A DNA stretch of 64,000 bases, from positions 310,001-374,000 of the forward strand of contig JBLDXI010000055.1 of assembly GCA_047495785.1 (NCBI GenBank), in the 5' to 3' direction. The position numbers and the translations under genes were made by a program. Below, piece by piece: positions 1 to 10,746 of this stretch; position 1 is the first letter of the stretch; every line of letters starts with the position of its first letter. Source of the DNA: Lepidodermella squamata (lineage: Eukaryota > Gastrotricha). The notes below the pieces were generated by a model, which saw only the letters and a program-made list of their open reading frames with translations, did no database searches and was not told the DNA's origin.

Positions 1-3000
1 TTCCAACACAAGATGATCTCGCTGTCCTACGACAAGGTCGCTAATGAATCGATCCTCATCGACTACCAATTCCGAACATGCGATGTTCAGCGCATGTATA
101 TGGAAGATGCGCATAGCAGTGGCTATTTCCACGGCACCGACCGGCCTATTTTCGTCCCATTCCCTGAAAATTTGGCCGATTTGACCCAATTTAAGATCAA
201 GAAGCTGAACAATCGATGTAAGCTACCCGATATCATTATTTTTATTGCTGTATTGATGTTTGGTTATTTTCCAAAGCGCGCTACCGAGGATTCGGAAATG
301 TTGACGTGTATGAAACCTGCTTCGATGTTCGTCCGATTGCTTTGCGTGTTCTGAAGGAGATCGCGAGCAACGCGAAACCGCCAATACCACCTGATGTACT
401 GGAAGGTTTGCTGCCTAATCCTTCGCCAGTTCGTCTCCGCTGGATTCTGGCTGACCCCAACTGGGAAATGGAAGATGGCCGCGATACCAGCGCCAGCGTT
501 CCTCTTGCCATTGAAGCCGAATTAGCTGTTGGCGTTCCGATCGTCTTCCCTCGCCTCGTTGTCAACGCTACAATCAACTTCGCCAACTTCCACAGCCACT
601 ACCCAGAGGTCGACAGCCAGACGGAAGACTTGATGGAACCGCCACCAGGTGTGCACTGCCCGAATCGCTTCTATCGCGAAGGTGCTGAGCGTAAATTGCC
701 GAAATGGCCGCGCAAGTTCCACATGAAGTCCGAGGCTGTTGTTGTCGAAGACGAGAAGAACGTCGTCTTTGATTCGTCCGATTACTACGACTATGACAGC
801 AAACGCTTCCGTTTCGACATCCGCGTTCAACGCCCGAATAAACAAGGCTCAGAGGTCTACGAAATTCTCCACGACTACGTTAACAGTGAGTTGTTTGAAG
901 CTTTAAATTGGTATTAAACATGATTTTTTTTCATTTAAAGATCTTGTCTACACCATCGACCGAACTGAACGCACCTGCAAGAAGAGGAACTTGGACGAAT
1001 ACAAGGGTGATTTCCAGTTTGACGACAAGCCAATCACTCATTTGCTCCTTCGTCCTTACGATTTGCTTCAAATCGAGGACATGGCTACGACCTACATTGG
1101 AAAGGTATCTAGAGAATCTTTGCTTTAGAATTTCATGAATTTGCATGATTTTACTTAGAAACCTTGCCGGGGTATGGGATGCCATTACTGGTCGGGGCAG
1201 AAAGATCTCGAAATCAAGACAAAGGATGGCAACCCAACATACGGTGTTTTCGGCATTTGGGCGACTCGTCGCAGCTGGAGCTCCAACTTAACGGTCGATG
1301 TACCTGAAGAAGAAGCTGTCTACCATATTGTCAAAATCGAAACTATCATCTATGAGAACCGAGGTGGCTGGAGTGTTGTAAGTTTTTCCTGATCATTTAA
1401 ATCATTTTCATCTTATGGCTGTTATAGGATAAGTACGTCGGTCGAACGAATCTGGAAATCTACGATTACCAAGAGCTGACCGCTAAGAAGGACATTTTCT
1501 TCCTGGTAATACGCCATAATTGTATTTGAGATAGTCCTTTAAATTTTTGATTAAAGGCACCAAATGAGGCATTCTGCGGCTACGAGCTCGACCCAGTAAG
1601 GAACCCTGATATTCCTGACCGCTTCCATTTCCGTGGCGAGTACAACTGGGATGCGCAAAACATGTCATTCCCAATCTACGTCAGTTGTTTTTACGAAATT
1701 TCTCAAGTTTCAATAAGTTATCATAAAATTTAATTTCAGATGAACTACGATGCTGAATGGAACGTCATCCGTTTCGACTATGTGCCGGCTACCCCCAATG
1801 ACAGTCCGACAAGCTTCAAGCAAAGCGTTGTTTTTGATCTCAGATCAAGTAAATTCATTGAAAATTCGAGTTTCTCCTTGCTTATTCCCAATATTTTCGT
1901 CCAGATACTATGTACACTGTCGATCGAGTTTTGGGAACATGTAAAGCTGATACTATTCCAGCTGGTTATGCTGGTGAAGACATTGATCCACTGCGACTTG
2001 TCTGGCCACCAACACTGATTAGCAACTCGAAGCAGGGCCTTTTCAAGTACCAAGGCGTTCGTGGATGCCGTAGCATGGCTTGCGACTTTTTCGAAATGAT
2101 CGTCTCTGATAAGGATGATGAATTTATCACACACGACCTTGAGCTTTTGGGCGATAAATTCATGGAAATTGATCCCACCTTCCCAGCCGCTGAAATTTCA
2201 CACACCATGACTCGATTTTCTGAAAACGCATGGAAGGGTAAACTTGAAGTTCTCGAGCCTCTAAAGCGCAAATCTGTCGACATTTTCGAGTATACCAATT
2301 TGCGTGGGGTCTACTGGGAATACGAGGTTGCTGAGCCGTGTTTTGAAGACGTCAAATATGAATGGATTCGCATCTACTTCAAGCCGAATGAAGAGAAAGG
2401 CATCGATTTCATTCACAACGACTTTTTGCGTATCGAAATGATGGAACAACTTCGCAAAAATGCGTCCAACATCACCCCGTTGCGTATTTCAAAGCTGACC
2501 ATCCGAGAGGACAAAGACGTCGCGAACCAGTTTTCAGTTGAGTTCAAGATCCACGACCGCCATCCAGCTGAACAGTTCTTCGGGCCTAGCCTCCGTGACG
2601 CCGTTGGATCGCTTCGTCATGGCATCAACTCTGGGGAATTCATTGTCAAAATCGTTAGTTATTTCTTTTTATGAATTTCGTGATTTTTTTATAATAAAAT
2701 TACAGTACATCCCTAACGCTGACGGCACCACGGATGTGTACACCTATTCACCTGTACCAGACACCTTCGAAACATGCAGCGAGGCGTGTTCCCTATCCGT
2801 CAATCCCCTGCCCATATTCGAACTCGACCAGGGCTCGCTTGCCGGCACCATCATCGGCAGCCTTCTCGCCGGCCTCATCGTCACCGTCGGCTTTTTGACG
2901 TGGTTCATTAGTCGGAAGCACAACGTGCCGATGAAGGCGCTCTACGTCGGCGATGTGCCCGGCGCTAGCCTATCGACTAATCTCGTCCACCACGACAACA

Positions 3001-3017
3001 CCATCAATGACAGCTAA
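1..3017 (+). CDS. Unrecognised type I membrane protein, 5' end missing
   Basis: I do not recognise this family. Nine exons keep one frame: <1-217, 277-885, 941-1104, 1159-1377, 1428-1505, 1557-1679, 1740-1848, 1905-2653 and 2706-3017, with GT-AG introns of 50-60 bp and a TAA stop. The window opens inside the frame, so the start and any signal peptide lie upstream. The product is a long Cys- and Trp-containing extracellular region, with motifs such as CHYWSGQKDLEI and CGYEL. A single hydrophobic segment (LAGTIIGSLLAGLIVTVGFL, near 2839-2898) follows, then a short basic-then-polar tail of about 40 residues. That is type I topology. Two segments (around 300-420 and 2400-2560) look loosely alike, suggesting a repeated extracellular module. 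It could be an adhesion or sarcoglycan-like surface protein, but this is inference only. Confidence 0.6.
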
Positions 3018-3324
3018 ACTGTCCAATCTTACCTGTCACCCATTATGTAACAAGACTGAGAGTTCGAACTGTTCGATAAAAAAATGATTGATTCGCATCT
3101 AGATTATGATGACAGCTCGATATAATAATTATTGCATTTAAGAAGCTGCAGGTGTATGTGGCCGTAAAGTGATGATCAAAGAGTGCGTATAAATAATGAA
3201 TAAAAACACCGACCACACAAATAAAAGTGTCGGCCTTTTGTCTTATCAATCGATTTAAGCATGAATTTTGAGGAGAATACAGCAGCTTTCGACTAGTTGA
3301 CACAACTCTTGTCATCAATATAAA
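3018..3324. other. Intergenic, 307 bp
   Basis: AT-rich spacer between two same-strand genes. It contains AATAAA-like signals (around 3197-3225) that could serve the upstream gene. Nothing else is recognised. Confidence 0.5.
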
Positions 3325-6300
3325 ATGATTAGGCTAAAATCCCATAATGTATGCCTTCGAAAGCGATTGCCAATTTTTAAAGATGCAATCGAATGCGACT
3401 ACGACAGGAAACAAGACTACGAAAATTCAAAATTTATTACACTGAATCTTCCGACGATAAACACCGATTTCTATAAGAGGTCGAAGCATCAAGCTCGAAT
3501 GGTTGAAGCTATTGACGAAATCAGCATGAGCCCTGATCTCGGTAAGCTGTTTACTTTTATCCTAAGCTATGATTGTGCGTCCATTCAAAATCTTTTGGAA
3601 AATTTCATAATCATGGCTGACCGAAAAAGTATGGCGGATGAGAAAGCATAACACGTGCCTAAAATGACACATTTAATGCGCGCGAAATTTTCAATTCGTA
3701 TTGCTATACCATGATATGATATCTGCGAAGGCTTGCTACAACAATAACAATCATTAAATCACGCAATTTTTTTCTGCTGATGTAAAATTATGATGGAAAA
3801 TTCGATTCCTTCATGTTCAACTTCAAAGCGGATTGACGCTGCTGTAGAAGCCGTGTTAAGCGGCCGATTGAATCAAACAACGGCAGCTCGAATGTACCAG
3901 GTCAGCCAATCGACGATATCGCGAAGAATTAGCCGAATGAAGACCAGCTCATCCAATTCGTCGCCGAAGCTAGAGCGGTCAAATTCTGAATTTCCGCTTC
4001 TCTCAGAAAAGCAAGCTCAAGAGCTGCTTATGATGCACCTCGCTCGCCAACTCGCCCAGCCGTCGCCGCCAGGTTCAGTCGGAGAATTCACCGAGGAGAA
4101 TTCGCCAATCGATTTGTCAGCCCCTCAAAAAATCAGACGGCTGGATTCGCCCATCACTGTCATTCCTAATGATGACATCCCAGAAATAATTGATCTCTCG
4201 ATTGTTTCGAAGAAAAAAGCCTCTGAGAATATTAGCTCAGCTGCGCCAGCTGAAATAAAATCTGAATAATTTTTAAATTTTTAGGCATTATTGACCTCTA
4301 AACTGTCTAATTTATATCATAGGTATTTTGGTAATTACTGGAGCTAGTGGCGTTGGAAAAACAACTCTGCTATCGAGCATTTTCAGGCCAAATCCAGGCA
4401 ATAACAACAATGGAAATACGATCGTGTTTTGGCTCAACGGATCGCGGTATTCTACAACAGATGAAGAATTACCGGATGAAGACGCCGCTGAGCAACGGCT
4501 CGAATCTGATTTACTTGCAATGGCTCGAAAATTCGATGAAAATTTTAATTTGGATAATCCTAATCAGATATTTGAATACTTCAAAAGCAAGCATTCGCGA
4601 CGTGTTCTATTCGTATTTGACGAAATGATGGTTGCTGGAGCTGGAGATTCCCCATGCATTATCGTGACTGCTAATCTTGCCCTATTAAATAAGCCGGACT
4701 CAAACAAACGAGTCGAACACTTGAACCTGATGTCAACTGATGGGATTCGCAATTTTGTCTCGAAAATTCACGGACTCGACAGTCGCCTGTCTTGCGACCA
4801 GCTGGATAATCTCGCTAAAATGAGCAATGGATCGCCTTTATTAGCCAGTCTATTGGCCGGTTTATTCAAGGGGCTCTCTGAAAACGAGTCATGGGATGAA
4901 ACTTACGCCGATTTCATGTCATTCTACGACCCGCAAAAAGTTAGCCCTATTCTCTTTTTACAGGTATATTATTAAAATTTTATTTTATTCTTTGTTTAGT
5001 TTGGAGAAGATCGAATCAATCATTTTTTCGAGTACTCATTCAGCTTTTTGCATCACCAGTGGCGAAAATGTTACTATGCATTTCTACTGTTTAGTCGCGG
5101 GGACGATGTTCCAATTGAAACTTTAAAGCTGTTCTGGTATCGCTTTTGCCCTCAGCTGAGCGCTGATTTGCTCATCAATTTCTTGAAAGCTCGGTCTTTG
5201 GTGGTTGAATCTACGGATCGGAGCCGCTTGACTGTTCATTCGGAACTTTTCGATGCAGCCCTTCGAGTGGCATCTTTCGACTATGAATTCAGCGACGCAG
5301 ATGACAAGCTTCAAAAGCTCAGGCTTCAACTGATTTCCAGCACGGATGAAATGTTCATGTTTCAAATAGCTCGGGAACGAAACTCTGATTTGTTGGCGCA
5401 CTTGATTCTGAAGCTTTCCGCCGCTAGCTTGGCGCAATTAGTTCGGCGTCCATCTGAGAATCGGACTTTTCTGCAATTTTTACATCGCCTAGATTGGCGG
5501 GCTGAAAACCGCGAATTCAACATTGCACATCGATTCATTCGCCTAATTATAACGAAAATGAATAAGATGTTGACACCAAACGAAGTTCTCAACGCGATAA
5601 ATCATCGTCCCGTCGGTGCTGATGAGTCATCGTTTCTAATAGACGCCTTTGACGACAAAATGTTGGGGGAAAAGTATGAATTCACGCCATTAATTTTACG
5701 TTGGTGGGGAATTTACGAAGACTTCGACTGGAAACGGCAGGTTTTAAGTGATCCGTATAGCTGTGAGGTTATCGTAGCAGCCATTAAAGGGGACGTTCAG
5801 GCGATTGAGGATTCGTTTCCAGGCGCAACAGAAGATGAATATCGCGAAGCTTTTGCAGCAGCGGCAAGGTATAACCAAGCGGCTGTGATCGATTCGTTGT
5901 ATCTCCTACTGGAAAGCAGCCAGGTATCGAATGATTTTCTCTCGGCAATCAATTATCGATTAATCTTCTTTAACAGGTGATAACCAGCGATTGTATTACT
6001 GATGCCGTAATGTTTTCAGTCTCAGCCGGAAATCTTGAAGCTGTTCAAAAGCTGTGTCAACTCGATCGAACGGCGGCAATAGTTCAAAATAAGCACGGAA
6101 AGACTGCAATGTATGTTGCAAGCGAGAACGGCCATCGTGATGTTGTCGAATTTTTGATCGAGGCAAATGATACGATTATAACGATACCAGATTTAATCGG
6201 CAGATCTTGCCTGCATGCGGCTTCAGCAGCGGGATATTTACGAGTTGTACAGTTGCTATGGGAACACTACCCTGTTGCGGTTAATCTACGCGACCTAGCC

Positions 6301-6702
6301 GACGAGGCTACTCCCTTTCACCTGGCAGCTCAAGGCGGCCATCTCGATGTTTTGGTATTCCTACTCGATAAATTTCCCGAAGCCGTAGATCAGCTCGATT
6401 CACGCCGAGCTAGCGCTCTATGGGTAGCTGCTGAAAACGGCCATTTGGAGGTGGTTAAATTTCTAGCAAAATTTGACGACGGAAAATTGATTTCTCTTTC
6501 TAATTATTTGGACGAGACGCCGCTGGTTGCAGCTGTTCGGAAGGGACATCTTGATGTTATCAAGTACTTGGTCAACCGCGACTCTAACTGCGTTCAGCGA
6601 CCTGATCATTTGGGCATGACGCCTTATCGACACGCGAAACAAGTCGGCTTTCCGGAAGTTTTGAAATTCTTCGAGAAAAAATTTCCCGCAGCAACTTTGT
6701 AA
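3325..6702 (+). CDS. NB-ARC/ankyrin STAND ATPase (NLR-like)
   Basis: Four exons join in phase: 3325-3541, 4323-4963, 5000-5923 and 5977-6702, giving 835 aa. Residues 79-87 form a Walker A loop (GASGVGKTT) and 166-173 a Walker B strand (RVLFVFDE). A sensor-like strand (IIVTAN, 185-190) and a GSPL motif near 242 (the GLPL position of NB-ARC proteins) follow. After that come a winged-helix/helical region and, from about residue 600 to the end, roughly seven ankyrin repeats (motifs such as GHLDVLVFLL and NGHLEVVKFL). The family are ATP-driven switches that oligomerise when the repeat domain senses a ligand; Apaf-1, CED-4 and plant NLRs are relatives. No CARD, Death or TIR domain is visible in the short N-terminus, so the effector is unknown. 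The 781-bp first intron holds another ORF. The first join (G|GT) restores a Gly before ILVITG. Exon 1 is the least certain part. Confidence 0.72.
3790..4269 (+). CDS. Pipsqueak/transposase-like HTH protein, nested ORF
   Basis: A single-exon ORF of 159 aa on the same strand, inside the first intron proposed for the NB-ARC gene. Residues about 11-50 form a psq-type helix-turn-helix: an AAVEAVLSG helix, LNQTTAARMYQVSQ, then STISRRISRMK as recognition helix. The tail is Ser/Pro/Glu-rich and contains PIDLSAP, matching the PxDLS motif that recruits the corepressor CtBP, plus a second related IIDLS. An AATAAA overlaps the stop (4255-4260). This suggests a small DNA-binding repressor, perhaps domesticated from a transposase N-terminus. 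It may be an independent nested gene, or the flanking exon 3325-3541 may belong to a separate transcript. Function is inferred from motifs only. Confidence 0.55.
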   Translation: MMENSIPSCSTSKRIDAAVEAVLSGRLNQTTAARMYQVSQSTISRRISRMKTSSSNSSPKLERSNSEFPLLSEKQAQELLMMHLARQLAQPSPPGSVGEFTEENSPIDLSAPQKIRRLDSPITVIPNDDIPEIIDLSIVSKKKASENISSAAPAEIKSE

Positions 6703-7052
6703 AATTAATTGTCCGGCTCAAAATGCTATAATTTTCCCACATTATTACAATAAAAATTAGGCGATGAAGTAAATAGTTTTCCTAACTTGAGCATCTGAGC
6801 CGCAAATCTCGAATCATACATACATTTCACCGGCAGTCCGCTGCAGTACGTCGCACTGATGAGCTGATGATGAGGAGGCATATTTTTGCTGAAATCAATT
6901 CTTATATTGACAGTAGAAAAGATTTGGAACTGACTATTCAATTTCATCAATGCTCTGGCTGAGATTAAAATAGTTTTGAAACTGATTGAAACTGACGATT
7001 CCGTTCTCAAAATAGATCAAAATAGTTTTATCAAGTTCTGAAAAATGACATT
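6703..7052. other. Intergenic, start of duplicated block
   Basis: Spacer after the NB-ARC gene. From 6821 it is the first part of a block that recurs at 10504. The minus-strand ORF here exists in both copies because the DNA is duplicated, and it shows no protein signature. Confidence 0.5.
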
Positions 7053-7124
7053 TAGCAGAGCGTAGTTTCGATCTACAGACCTCTGGGTTATGGGCCCAGC
7101 GCGCTTCCACTGCGCCACTCTGCT
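7053..7124 (-). tRNA. Initiator tRNA-Met (CAT)
   Basis: 72 nt. The minus strand begins AGCAGAGTGGCGCAGTGG and has the anticodon stem-loop CTGGGCCCATAACCCAG with anticodon CAT. The A1-T72 pair and the T-loop ATCGAAA (A54, A60) are hallmarks of eukaryotic initiator tRNA. A T5 run follows on the minus strand as Pol III terminator (around 7041-7045). Confidence 0.95.
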
Positions 7125-7299
7125 TGTCTGATTCTTGGTATCTCCGTCGATCTTGTAAGACGAAAGCATGGAAATTGATAATTGGTATCTTGACTCACGT
7201 TTGACTCAGGACTCAATTAAGAACTCAACTAATTCTTCGCCAAGACGGAGCTAGAAAAGGAATCCTGATATATAATGAATCCAAGGGTTCCAACATGGC

Positions 7300-7371
7300 G
7301 GCTCAGTAGCTTAGTGGTAGAGCGTCTGTCTCGTAAACAGAAGATCGCGGGTTCAATTCCCGCCTGGGCCT
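7300..7371 (+). tRNA. tRNA-Thr (CGT)
   Basis: 72 nt. The acceptor GGCTCAG pairs with CTGGGCC (one T-G pair). The anticodon arm is TCTGT-CTCGTAA-ACAGA with anticodon CGT, and the T arm is GCGGG-TTCAATT-CCCGC. Only a TTTT run (about 7380) separates it from the 7SL gene that starts 68 bp later on the same strand. Confidence 0.93.
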
Positions 7372-7439
7372 AACCTCTATTTTATACTACAGTTCAAGAG
7401 TGAAACTAGACTTGTTCAAGTTTACTGGAGCTTTTCATG

Positions 7440-7737
7440 GCTGGAAGCAGTGGTGTGCTTCTGTAACTCTGCGACTTGAGAGCCGGGCTTGCCGAATGGC
7501 TGGCCGGTGGGAGTCCTGTCTCTGGATGTCACATGTCGATCGAGCGCCCCGTGTAAGTACGCCATCAACATGGTCGGTGCGGCGGAGGCCGTACTGCCCA
7601 GGTTGCGTAATGACACGTCAAAGGTCAGGTCCTAACGGAAGCAGCCTAACGATGTGCGTGGTGAGCGGTACCGGGACAGTGCTTGTGAATGTGCGCCTTA
7701 GCCAGCCCATCGGTTCAGCTGGACGCAAACCTTTTTT
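7440..7737 (+). ncRNA. 7SL (SRP) RNA, copy 1
   Basis: About 298 nt, the usual 7SL length. The 5' Alu-like domain starts GCTGGAAGCAGTGGTGTGCT and contains the conserved CTGTAAC segment. The S domain has the helix 8 signature: AGGTTGC followed by GTCAGGTCCTAACGGAAGCA, as in other eukaryotic SRP RNAs. The 3' strand returns with CTTGTGAAT and ends in T-runs that would stop Pol III. A 133-aa plus-strand ORF crosses this RNA and is a shadow. The product is the scaffold of the signal recognition particle. tRNA-Thr lies 68 bp upstream on the same strand. Confidence 0.9.
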
Positions 7738-7816
7738 ATTTTTTTTGCGCCTCCACAATAAAAGTAATCAACGTCGATTAAATTTTTATGGCAAAGGTTA
7801 AGTCTCAATCACGGAT

Positions 7817-9037
7817 TTAACCCTTGATAAGGATTGCGAACACGATACCGTGAATAATGACGGTCACAATAACAGAGATAGCGAAACACGAGTAGTCAAT
7901 AGCCGATAAAGCTTGAATTTTTCCAAGGCCAGGCGACTTGATAAATTTGTGCTTCCAGTTCTCGCGCGAGCATAGAAAGTTCATTGCGCAAAAATACACC
8001 GTTAGAACAGTTCCAAGCCATAGCAGACCTGTTAGATATAGCGAAACGTAGATAGGTTCACTGGATTGAGGAAGCTTTTCGTCGACAATGGCTTGCAGAA
8101 GGAAGTATGTCATAACAATTGTCAGAGTAAAAGTAGGCCGGTTACTGTCATTTGGTGGAATGAGGAACGCGCCAAGTATCATCAAGAACAAAGCAATCGT
8201 TGGAACGAATATGCTCAGTAAATAAGATATACTTCTTCTCTTCAGGATGTAACCGTAGCTGAACCTGGTGTAATTAGATTTGCCGTAAGGTACTTGTCCC
8301 TCGAAGTAGTAAAGGTCTTTCAACTCCCAAACATCGGCAACGCTAATGAAATCTGGTGGTACAGGCGAGGTCTTGCCGGTGATGGGGTCAGAATAAGATG
8401 CTGGAAAGCCCAAGTTGGTTCCAGTGACTAACGTTGTAGGAGACCAGGCTTGAAATTCCAGGAAGCATGTCACGGAATCAAATGGAAACCTGGTGATATT
8501 TGAAGCCAGATCACAATATGAAACAAATTTCCCAACCGCATCGTAGCCAGCTTTACCTTTCCTATCGATGTAGTGAGTGGTGAAACGATTTGAGCCTGCT
8601 ATGTCATCGACTGAGAATACTTCTTCAGCTCCGTTCGGTTGCCAGAGCACTGGAAACCACATCGGATAGTTGCCGCTATTTGAAAAGTCGATGGGACGAA
8701 TTCGCCAAACGTGACCCCAGTTGGGATCATTTAACCAAGGTGGGCAATCGACAAAGTTCCATTGCACAATGACGAATCCCGTAATCGAAATGTGTTCCAA
8801 GGTGTCATCGATGCCGTTGAATTTCACATTCTGAAATCGGACCTCAATGTTGATTTTGTCGTTGTAATTATTCACTGGTCGGGTAACTCTTTTGAGCGAC
8901 GGGCATCTCTCAAAGATTATATAGGCTAGTTCCTCTTCTTCGGACAATCCGGAGCTCTCGTTGCGAGGAGGCAACGGTTCATATCCAGATGTTAAATGAA
9001 TAATTACAGCTGCTACAACGAGCATCATTGTCACCAT
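7817..9037 (-). CDS. Cys-loop ligand-gated ion channel subunit, intronless
   Basis: A single ORF of 406 aa with a hydrophobic N-terminal signal (MVTMMLVVAAVIIHL) and an extracellular β-sandwich domain. Four membrane segments follow: M1 near YLLSIFVPTIALFLMILGAF, M2 near TFTLTIVMTYFLLQAI followed by LPQSS, M3 near LYLTGLLWLGTVLTVYF, and M4 at the C-terminus (IDYSCFAISVIVTVIIHGIV). The Cys-loop reads C-DLASNITRFPFDSVT-C. It has the conserved FPFD but 15 rather than 13 intervening residues. The M3-M4 loop is only about 25 residues. These are pentameric neurotransmitter-gated channels, and the M2 and FPFD context is closest to the nicotinic/LGC type. The agonist cannot be told. Lack of introns in a genome of spliced genes suggests retroposition. 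Confidence 0.85.
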   Translation of the reverse strand: MVTMMLVVAAVIIHLTSGYEPLPPRNESSGLSEEEELAYIIFERCPSLKRVTRPVNNYNDKINIEVRFQNVKFNGIDDTLEHISITGFVIVQWNFVDCPPWLNDPNWGHVWRIRPIDFSNSGNYPMWFPVLWQPNGAEEVFSVDDIAGSNRFTTHYIDRKGKAGYDAVGKFVSYCDLASNITRFPFDSVTCFLEFQAWSPTTLVTGTNLGFPASYSDPITGKTSPVPPDFISVADVWELKDLYYFEGQVPYGKSNYTRFSYGYILKRRSISYLLSIFVPTIALFLMILGAFLIPPNDSNRPTFTLTIVMTYFLLQAIVDEKLPQSSEPIYVSLYLTGLLWLGTVLTVYFCAMNFLCSRENWKHKFIKSPGLGKIQALSAIDYSCFAISVIVTVIIHGIVFAILIKG

Positions 9038-10503
9038 TTTATGAGCTAAGATGTCGCTGAATTAGACAAAAATCGGCGATAAAAATGGTATGCATACTCC
9101 GGTTTCAACATGACAAGGATAGATCCGTGTTCGCTAGATGTTGATCATGTTCAAACAGAACGATAAAAATGTAATGTTTGAATAGCCACACATTATAAAA
9201 CATGTATTAACATTATCAAACACATTCGGCTTACATATTCCATTAATTTTTTATAAAAAATGTTGCTTCCGGCCACAATTTTCGTCGGCAACCAATTACA
9301 CACCAATTATGCACCACGCGGTGAATGCCAAAAGGAATCGTCAACGGCAGCTAAAGTATCACCTGAAGCACTGTAAAATGCGGATAGTGGAACTCGATGA
9401 AGTCATCAGGCTGAACTTGGGACCGCTGGTTCTCGGGTATAGCGAAGTTGTTGATTCCATACTCGTCCATGTTCGATGAGTTCCAAGAAGCTGCAGGGCC
9501 CACCATACGTCGAAATAGATGATTGGTTCAAATGGCTTTTCCAATTTTTTTTCTTCTATTTCCATATCTGTTTCAACGTTCAATCATCGATAAATAAATT
9601 CAAATGATTATGATATTTCCATATCTACTTCCCCAACTGAATGGCTATTACTTATTAGACGTCGGAGTTTTTGACTTGCCTATATGTGCCGCAGTCACTC
9701 AAAATTGCGACGCTCACCATTTCACTCAAATTAAACCCTTGCCAGTTTCCCTAAAATCAGCGCGGCCGATTCCGCTTTATTACGTTAATGATCATAGACG
9801 CAACGAGCGAACAGCGCTGGAACAAATTTGACCAAAAATGCAACTACAAGCAAAAATGCAAAACACCCATGCGGGTATTGGGACGGCGACGGGCGATCAG
9901 CTCGAGTCCGAGAGGGATCAGTCGCGAACAGCCTGCTTTTTTTATTATAAAATTCATAATTTTCGATAGGCAAGCCATCTGCCATTCATCACGATTTCTG
10001 CCTGCGATTTCAACTAATTCCCAATTAGCTACTAATTTAATTTTGGTGCGCCGCAAGTTTAAGATCGATTTCCTGGGCCTCCTGGAACACATTTGTTCGC
10101 TGGAAAAATGTTGCGAACATTGCGCGTCATTTTCCAGAAGCTCCCGCTCTCTACTACCGCGGCTGACCTGGAGACTGTTCGCTGAACAAGGCGTGCGCAG
10201 CGATATTTTGAAAATAAATGTCGTCGCGGTTCCGGGCGGTTTTCTGCAATTCGGAAGGAGCAGCACTTTTTCCATCAATATATGGCTCGAATGTCCGAGT
10301 GGCTGACAGCTGCTCCGAAGTTCAGGTCGAGTTGTTCGGCAGCAAACTTCGTAATGGCGCAGGTTGCTGTCGGGTCGTTCCTAAATCCGAATTTGCCGAA
10401 AATTAAGCAGTTTACTGTTGGAACGTGCCAGCTGAAGTAACTCGCACCGAATTTGTCGCCAAGCTTCAGTTGCAGTCTAACGATAATTGTACGAAAGTTT
10501 GTA
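9038..10503. other. Intergenic, 1.5 kb
   Basis: No convincing gene. A minus-strand stretch at 9359-9500 can be read in two frames with coding-like composition, ending at a possible donor. Neither reading resembles a known family, and it may be a decayed exon. The overlapping ORFs at 9788-10306 occur on both strands and look like chance. Confidence 0.45.
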
Positions 10504-10674
10504 TACATTTCACCGGCAGTCCTCTGCAGTACGTCGCACTGATGAGCTGATGATGAGTTGGAATAATTTTTGCTGAAATTAGTTCTTATATTGACAGTAG
10601 AAAAGATTGAAACTGACGATTCCGTTCTCAAAATAGATCAAAATAGTTTTATCAAGTTCTGAAAAAATGACATT

Positions 10675-10746
10675 TAGCAGAGCATAGGTTCGATCTACAG
10701 ACCTCTGGGTTATGGGCCCAGCGCGCTTCCACTGCGCCACTCTGCT
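10675..10746 (-). tRNA. Initiator tRNA-Met (CAT), copy 2
   Basis: 72 nt, identical to copy 1 in the acceptor, D and anticodon arms. It differs in the T arm: the loop is ATCGAAC, so position 60 is C instead of the initiator-typical A, and the stem carries T-G and G-T pairs. It probably still folds. A T6 run follows on the minus strand. Confidence 0.92.

Larger units (their letters stand above)
6821..7737. repeat. Duplicated Pol III block, copy 1
   Basis: About 0.9 kb that is repeated at 10504-11370 in the same orientation. It carries initiator tRNA-Met (minus), tRNA-Thr (plus) and 7SL RNA (plus). Copy 1 has about 60 extra bases near 6928-6985. The RNA genes are nearly identical between copies, while the spacers have drifted with substitutions and small indels. 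This indicates a segmental duplication that is not very recent, or RNA genes held by selection. Confidence 0.85.

Noticed and set aside
3542-3651. Continuation of the 3325 ORF to its stop
   Set aside because: A GGTAAGC donor at 3541/3542 joins in phase to the NB-ARC exon; the extra 36 residues look like intron.
7400-7801. 133-aa plus-strand ORF
   Set aside because: It lies over the 7SL RNA; its repeat at 11036-11443 is similar only because the RNA gene is duplicated.
9359-9583. Minus-strand ORF with WW-containing start
   Set aside because: Two frames look equally coding-like and neither matches a family or joins to other exons; noted as possible decayed exon only.
9788-10306. Overlapping ORFs of 172 and 144 aa on opposite strands
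   Set aside because: Mutual antisense shadows with no domain, start context or splice partners.
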